In this document: positions 59,740 to 64,000 of the stretch, in pieces
Layout of the letters: every line of letters starts with the position of its first letter
Position numbering within the stretch: the stretch's first letter is position 1
Assembly: GCA_037176705.1 (NCBI GenBank)
Contig: CM073885.1
Coordinates: 216,764,290-216,828,289, forward strand
Direction of reading: 5' to 3'
DNA: 64,000 nucleotides
Source of the DNA: Molossus alvarezi
Lineage: Eukaryota; Chordata; Mammalia; Chiroptera; Molossidae
The notes under the pieces: generated by a model
The model's input: only the letters and a program-made list of their open reading frames with translations
Told to the model about the DNA's origin: nothing
The model's database searches: none
Program-made: the position numbers and the translations under genes

Positions 59740-60370
59740 TCTCTTTTAATCCTCTTCCTGGTCCCGGCTACCATCACATCTTCTCTTATCTGATCTTGCA
59801 ATGCACTTATTGACATCTACTTTATCTTCTCTATAACTTATTCTCTATACTGAAGGTATATTGATCTTTTCTATCTGAAATCTGATCATATCATCTCTCA
59901 ATCCAATTATATACAGCCAGATTTTTTTGTGTGATTTTCCTTCATAGCACCTATCACAATTGCAATTTTGCTTTATTTAAAATTTTTTTCTTTATTGATT
60001 TTAGAGATAGAGGAAAGGAGAGGGAGAGAGAGAGAGAGAAACATTGATGAGAGAGAACATCGATTGCCTGTCTCCTGCATGTCCCCCACTGGGAATCTGA
60101 CCCACAACCTGGCATGTGCCCTGACTGGGAATCACACTGGCGACCTCTTGGTGCATGGGTTGATGCTCAACCACTGAGCCATACCAGCCAGTCACAATAT
60201 TGCTTTATTTATATGTTTACTTGATTATAAATTTTCTTTCCCAAACAACAATAAGCTCCATAAGGCACTTGCTATCCACTGTAGCTCCAGAAACTAGTAC
60301 AATGCCTAGTACAGAACCAGTTATCATTATTTAACAAATAATTGAAGAAATTAATAAACAGATGGCCAGA
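59740..60370 (+). mobile_element. L2 LINE 3' part, split by a SINE
   Basis: 'gaaatctgatcatatcatct' and 'catagcacctatcacaattg' lie before the SINE; 'tttacttgattataaatttt', 'ataagctccataaggcactt' and 'gtacaatgcctagtacagaa' lie after it, in L2 3' order. Confidence 0.7.
59980..60194 (-). mobile_element. Ves SINE (type B), reverse orientation
   Basis: T-run, purine body with (AG)n, 'gaatctgacccacaacctgg' and an inverted head ending 'gccataccagccagtca'. A 17-bp target-site duplication with one mismatch flanks it (59963-59979 and 60195-60211). Confidence 0.95.
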
Positions 60371-60741
60371 AAGATCCAGGCCTCTGGTTTGGTAGCAAGA
60401 AGCATATAGTCAGTGAGTTCAAGGGAAAATGTGTGTAGTGGAAGAGATGCAATGCAGGTCAAGTGGAGGTATAAGGAAGTTAGCCCATGAAAGAGATTGA
60501 GTCAAAAGAAACCAGGAAAACTATAAGATAATTATGTCATAGATACCAAGATAGGAAAAAAAAAAAAAAGATTGATAAACTATGTAAGTACCTGAGAGTA
60601 GTTTAGAAAAAACTGAAAATCATTGTCTCAGAATAATCCATTTTACCTCTTTACTCTAATTTCTATATACACTCGTTCCTCGCCACTTCGCACTTCTACT
60701 TTCATGGCTTCACTCTGTTGTGTTTTTTTTTTTTTCAAATA

Positions 60742-61019
60742 CAGTTATCCCTCATTTATAGCGGTTAATCCGTTCCAGACTCTAGCGGTTGCACCTGGCA
60801 TTGAAGGATTCATGGGGTGCTCGAATACATAGGCCTACAGTCCATATGTACAGTAATTTTAATTTTAATTGTAATACAGGGGTATATAATTGACTCAGAC
60901 TATCGAGTGCACACTGTATCATTTTCACTGTCTCAGTCAACTTTTTAATGAATATATTTTTAAAAAACGCCATAGAGTGAAGCCGCAAAAGTTGAAGCAT
61001 GAAGGGCAAGGGATGACTG
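60742..61019 (-). mobile_element. 278-bp Tigger-related MITE nested in Tigger
   Basis: TA dinucleotides flank it (60740-60741 and 61020-61021). Its ends are 'cagttatccctcatttatag' and, reverse complemented, 'cagtcatcccttgcccttca'. Its interior on the minus strand matches the host element's 61022-61195 very closely, for example 'ggactgtaggcctatgtatt'. It is thus an internally deleted derivative of the same family, inserted in reverse orientation at a TA in its relative. Confidence 0.88.
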
Positions 61020-61253
61020 TACATTCATTAAAAAGTTGATCGAGACAGAGAAATGATACAGCATGCTCTCAGTTGTCTGAGTCAATTATACACCCCTGTA
61101 TTACAATTAAAATTAAAATTACTGTACGTATGGACTGTAGGCCTATGTATTCGAGCACCCCAGGAATCTTGCAATATCAGGTGCAACCGCTTGACCACTC
61201 CTTGTGTGTGGGCAATAACTTTTTTCTAAAAAATCGGGTGTGGTGAAACCAAG

Positions 61254-61281
61254 CCAATCGGAATGGCTGTTCACTGATTGG
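61254..61281 (+). promoter_or_regulatory. Paired CCAAT boxes upstream of the Tigger ORF
   Basis: 'agccaatcgg' (CCAAT at 61254-61258) and 'tgattggct' (ATTGG at 61277-61281) lie about 150-180 bp upstream of the ATG in opposite orientations. This is a plausible promoter-proximal arrangement; no TATA box is obvious. Confidence 0.45.
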
Positions 61282-61433
61282 CTATCCTATCCTCTTCCTA
61301 TCCTGGCCACTGAGCGGCTCAGCCTCATGTAAGTTTGTTTCTCTCATACACGCTCCTATATCGCTACGCATTGGAAGCATCTTTGCTCTTGTAAGTGTTT
61401 GTGATTTCAGAGAACCTTTATCTAAGCCCCACG

Positions 61434-62342
61434 ATGGCTCCTAAATGTGCTGCTTCTTCTAAATCTTCTGACAATGAAACTAAGCACTGGAGGAAGATGC
61501 TTACCATCCAGGAGAAGGCGAAACTCTTGAATATGATCAAAGATGGCAAGAAAATCATGGAGATTGCCCACCATTATGACTTGAATGAGTCTACCATTCA
61601 CTCCAACCATAAAGATGAAAAGAACATCTGTGCCACAGCTACTGTCTCTTTCAACAAGGAAGCAAAGCACATCATGACAAGTTATAATAAGTTCATAGTG
61701 AAAACGGAGTCTGCCCTAGCCATTTGGATCAGCGACAGCTGCAAGAAAAACATTCCGTTGGATTTGCTGGTCATCTGGGAGAAGGCGAGGCAGCTCTATC
61801 AGGGCTTTACAGCAGACGAACCTCAACCAGGACCTTTTTCTGCAACGTTCATGGATTTCACAGTGAGCAAGGATTGGTTCGAGAAATTCCAGAAGAAGTA
61901 TTATCTGAAGAGTGTCGTTCTCCACAGAGAAGCTGCCTCTGCTGACCAGTCTGCAGCAGAGGACTACATGAACAACATGTTCCAGAAGATCCTTGAGGAG
62001 GGCGAGTATCATCCAGAGGATATAAGCAACTCAGCAGTGGATAAGGCAGTTAAACTAGCCTGGATGCTGAGAGGAGAAGGTTTCACGGATATGACCCGCG
62101 ATGACATGGATGAGCTGCTGGAGACATATTCGGACCCCTTAACTGATGAGGATCTGGTGGAGATGACTAAGTCTATGAGTGATGAAGTGGAAGAGCAGCC
62201 AGAGCTTCCTGGAGGTCAGGAGGAAGAAGTTGGCCTTACACTTGAGTGTCTCTCGCAAGTCGTGAGAACTATTAAGGTAGTACATGCCTGGCGAATGGGA
62301 CCCACAAATGATGCGTGCACTGCAGTTCTGAAATGCACTTAA
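61434..62342 (+). CDS. TIGD1-like Tigger protein lacking the DDE catalytic core
   Basis: The frame from ATG 61434 ('cacgatgg', a good start context and the family's usual MAPK start) encodes 302 residues; an in-frame ATG at 61395 adds 13 unlikely residues. Residues ~20-65 resemble the psq-type helix-turn-helix of pogo transposases ('KMLTIQEKAKLLNMIKDGKK'). Residues ~85-165 resemble the CENP-B-type second DNA-binding domain ('VKTESALAIWISDSCKKNIP', 'SKDWFEKFQKKYYLKSVVLH'). At residue ~195, where the family continues into the catalytic domain, the protein passes directly to the post-catalytic region ('AVDKAVKLAWMLRGEGFTDM', 'DPLTDEDLVEMTKS'). All DDE-region acidic residues are therefore gone, with no frame loss. 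The C-terminus is cut by a frameshift near 62335; the ancestral tail continues out of frame. It could bind Tigger ends but cannot cut or join DNA. Whether it is expressed is unknown. Confidence 0.8.
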   Translation: MAPKCAASSKSSDNETKHWRKMLTIQEKAKLLNMIKDGKKIMEIAHHYDLNESTIHSNHKDEKNICATATVSFNKEAKHIMTSYNKFIVKTESALAIWISDSCKKNIPLDLLVIWEKARQLYQGFTADEPQPGPFSATFMDFTVSKDWFEKFQKKYYLKSVVLHREAASADQSAAEDYMNNMFQKILEEGEYHPEDISNSAVDKAVKLAWMLRGEGFTDMTRDDMDELLETYSDPLTDEDLVEMTKSMSDEVEEQPELPGGQEEEVGLTLECLSQVVRTIKVVHAWRMGPTNDACTAVLKCT

Positions 62343-62553
62343 TGGAGCCATAGAACTCTACAAAAGCCTCCTCACGCATATGAAAAGACAGTGCCAGCAA
62401 TTGCCTATCACGATGTTCTTTAGCTGTGTACCGAGACACCCACTGCCTACTCCTAGTAGTCTTTCAGCGGAAGAAGATGATGATGTACCTGCTGAAAATA
62501 CTGCACCACCTGAAGACTCTCCTACTGAGGTCGTGCCTGCAGAGGAGCAGTAA
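62343..62553 (+). pseudogene. Out-of-frame C-terminal tail of the Tigger ORF
   Basis: In another frame the sequence reads 'NGAIELYKSLLTHMKRQCQQ', then 'LPITMF' and an acidic, Pro-rich end closing 'PTEVVPAEEQ' at a stop near 62553. This is the expected TIGD1-type C-terminus. It is separated from the main frame by a one-base shift. A candidate polyadenylation signal ATTAAA lies at 62667-62672. Confidence 0.75.
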
Positions 62554-62940
62554 CCTTGCTTTTCTTTGCTGTGCAGTACATTTCTTCATCTTCATTGCTT
62601 CATCATCAAACAAGTTGCACTATTTTCATAGGTTAGTGGTTGTACGTAAGAACTGTGTTGTGTATAATTAAATGTACAATAATAATAATATATTTGTAAC
62701 ATCTGTCTTATTTTGTCTAGTATATTGGGTAATATGAGTGTAATGGTGACTAAAGTGTGTTATTTCATGTCTAGAGGGCTCTAATAATGTTAAAAAACAT
62801 ACTTAGAAGGTCGTAAACAGGTTTTCTACGCTCTAACTGCGAAGATATTTGATTTATAAAGAAAGAATCCTACTTCACGAAAATTCATTTATCATGGTAG
62901 TCTGAAGCTGATTAACTGCGATAAACGAGGGCTGATTGTA

Positions 62941-63288
62941 GTCTTTTCATAGTAGAATCATCACATATTGGCTTCTAAAATTTACCTGAGACTCTATGAT
63001 ATACATGAAATGTTCTCAAGGTGTTACATCTTTATTTAAGCATCCTTTGTAATTCTACCATTTCTATTGAGACATTTCTGGAAACTGCAAAACAAAATCT
63101 ACCCTTAATCTCAGACTCATTTAAATATTTAATTTTTTGACATTTTCACAGATTTTTCTGAGAAATGCACTTTGCATTATCTTATCTATTAACACAATGT
63201 ATTAAGTTCGCTGTGAATTTTTATATCCACCTGCAGTGCTGTGATTTGCAACACTGATGTGAGCTTCTGGATATCAGGAACCAGACTC
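62941..63288. other. Unique DNA
   Basis: Nothing recognisable between Tigger and the terminal L1. Confidence 0.4.
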
Positions 63289-64000
63289 TTTTTTTTTTTT
63301 TTTTTATGAATTTATTTATTTATTTATTTTTTTGTTACAGATATTTTACCTTTTTACCCCATTGGCACCCCCCACCCCACCCCCCCTCCACCCTGTCCCC
63401 GGCTTAGTTGTCCATGTCCATTGGTCATGCATACATGCATATAAGTTCTGTGGTTTATCTCTTCCCACCCCCCCACCCCCCATCCCCTCTTCTGAGGGAT
63501 GTCAGTCTGTGCCCTACTTCCATGTGTCTGGGTCTACTGTATTCCTCAGACTGTTATGTTCATTATATTCCGTATATAAGTGAGATCATGTGGTATTTGT
63601 CTTTTTCTGCTTGGCTTCTTTCACTTAGGATAATACTTTCCAGGTCCCTCCATGTTGTCTCAAAGGATAAGAGATCTTTCTTTCTTACCGCTGTATAGTA
63701 TTCCATTGTGTATATGTACCACTGCTTTTTTATCCATTCGTCTACTGGTGGACACTTGGGCTGTTTCCAGATCTTAGCTATTGTAAATAGTGCTGCTATG
63801 AACATGGGGGTACATATATTCTTCCTGATTGGTGTTTCAGGCTTCTTAGGGTATATTCCCAGCAGTGGGATCACTGGGTCAAATGGAAGTTCAATTTTTA
63901 ATTTTTTGAGGTAGCACCATATTGTTTTCCATAGCGGCTGCACCAGTCTGCATTCCCACCAGCAGTGTATTAGAGTCCCCTTTTCTCCACACCCTCGCCA
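63289..64000 (-). mobile_element. Young L1 3' end, running off the window
   Basis: Poly-T (63289-63305) and an ATTT-patterned stretch represent the A-tail. A C-rich 3' UTR (G-rich on the L1 strand) and ORF2 C-terminal coding follow to the last base of the window. The copy is nearly identical to 19352-20207 in opposite orientation. Its 5' extent is outside the window. Confidence 0.95.
63563..64000 (-). pseudogene. L1 ORF2 C-terminal part, open to the window edge
   Basis: The minus-strand frame is open over at least the last 126 residues of ORF2p and closes with '...[10 protein letters not shown]'. It contains '[20 protein letters not shown]' and '[20 protein letters not shown]'. Whether upstream ORF2 is intact cannot be seen here, so the element could be longer and even full-length. 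Confidence 0.85.

Larger units (their letters stand above)
60670..62938 (+). mobile_element. pogo/Tigger DNA transposon with a nested MITE
   Basis: The left end 'cactcgttcctcgcc' (preceded by TA at 60668-60669) corresponds to the MITE end 'cagtcatcccttgcc'. The right end, reverse complemented, begins 'caatcagccctcgtttatcg' and is followed by TA at 62939-62940. The body carries a TIGD1-like reading frame (61434-62342) and decayed C-terminal coding sequence to about 62553. A related MITE at 60742-61019 is inserted near its left end. Without the MITE the element is about 2.0 kb, shorter than a complete Tigger1-like element because the catalytic coding region is missing. The 5' part before the ORF includes CCAAT boxes, so it may have its own promoter. 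Confidence 0.88.

Noticed and set aside
61395..61433. Upstream in-frame ATG for the Tigger protein
   Set aside because: The extra 13 residues do not match the family, while the ATG at 61434 has a better context and the family-typical MAPK start.

Overview
This is vertebrate nuclear DNA and almost certainly from a bat. The strongest evidence is more than a dozen tRNA-derived SINEs whose 5' heads read like 'ccctggccggtttggctcag'. This is the Ves family, which is confined to bats. L1 elements with bat/laurasiatherian-type 3' ends, old MIR/L2/hAT relics and a mariner MITE fit that picture. I cannot fix the family; a vespertilionoid bat is the best guess. I recognise no exon of a working host gene and no structural RNA gene, so the window is intergenic or inside a very large intron.

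Layout. 0-11 kb: mostly unique AT-rich DNA with scattered Ves SINEs, a mariner MITE (380-505), an MaLR-like solo LTR (3006-3374), a hAT relic (5521-5723), MIR and L2 pieces, and two unusual SINEs that consist of the tRNA-like head plus an A-tail. 11.7-20.2 kb: truncated L1 copies on both strands, an L2, an LTR near 17.8-18.4 kb, and a young 5'-truncated L1 (19352-20207) whose ORF2 end is still open. 20.2-39.6 kb: long unique stretches, several decayed L1s, and SINEs in both 3'-end types. 39.6-43.0 kb: a minus-strand processed pseudogene of the LRRC37 family, carrying an inverted internal duplication and a later SINE. 43-52 kb: unique DNA, old L1/MIR, and a 38-bp-arm palindrome (49856-49964). 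52.26-59.17 kb: a full-length but inactivated minus-strand L1 inserted in an old L2, with matching target-site duplications, ORF1 and ORF2 broken by frameshifts, a 5' UTR with ~72-bp tandem units, and a YY1-type motif at its first bases. 60.67-62.94 kb: a pogo/Tigger DNA transposon with TA duplications, itself carrying a related MITE. 63.29-64 kb: the 3' end of another young L1 running off the window.

The most interesting locus is the Tigger element. Its 302-codon reading frame keeps the CENP-B-like DNA-binding half and the acidic C-terminal part of a TIGD1-like transposase, but the whole DDE catalytic core is missing in frame. Next to it, inside the same element, sits a 278-bp MITE that shares its termini. 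A DNA-binding-only protein and a non-autonomous relative are therefore physically linked.

How the parts relate: L1 is the likely source of the machinery that inserted the SINEs and the LRRC37 retrocopy (A-tails and target-site duplications are visible), while Tigger and mariner represent cut-and-paste activity. Nesting gives relative ages: MIR, L2, hAT and L1M are oldest; the type-B SINEs (ending 'atcaataaaa') and full-length L1 come next; the type-A SINEs (ending 'ggtgaggataaaa') and the 19.4-kb and 63.3-kb L1s look youngest. Family names are from recognition by eye; no database search was run.
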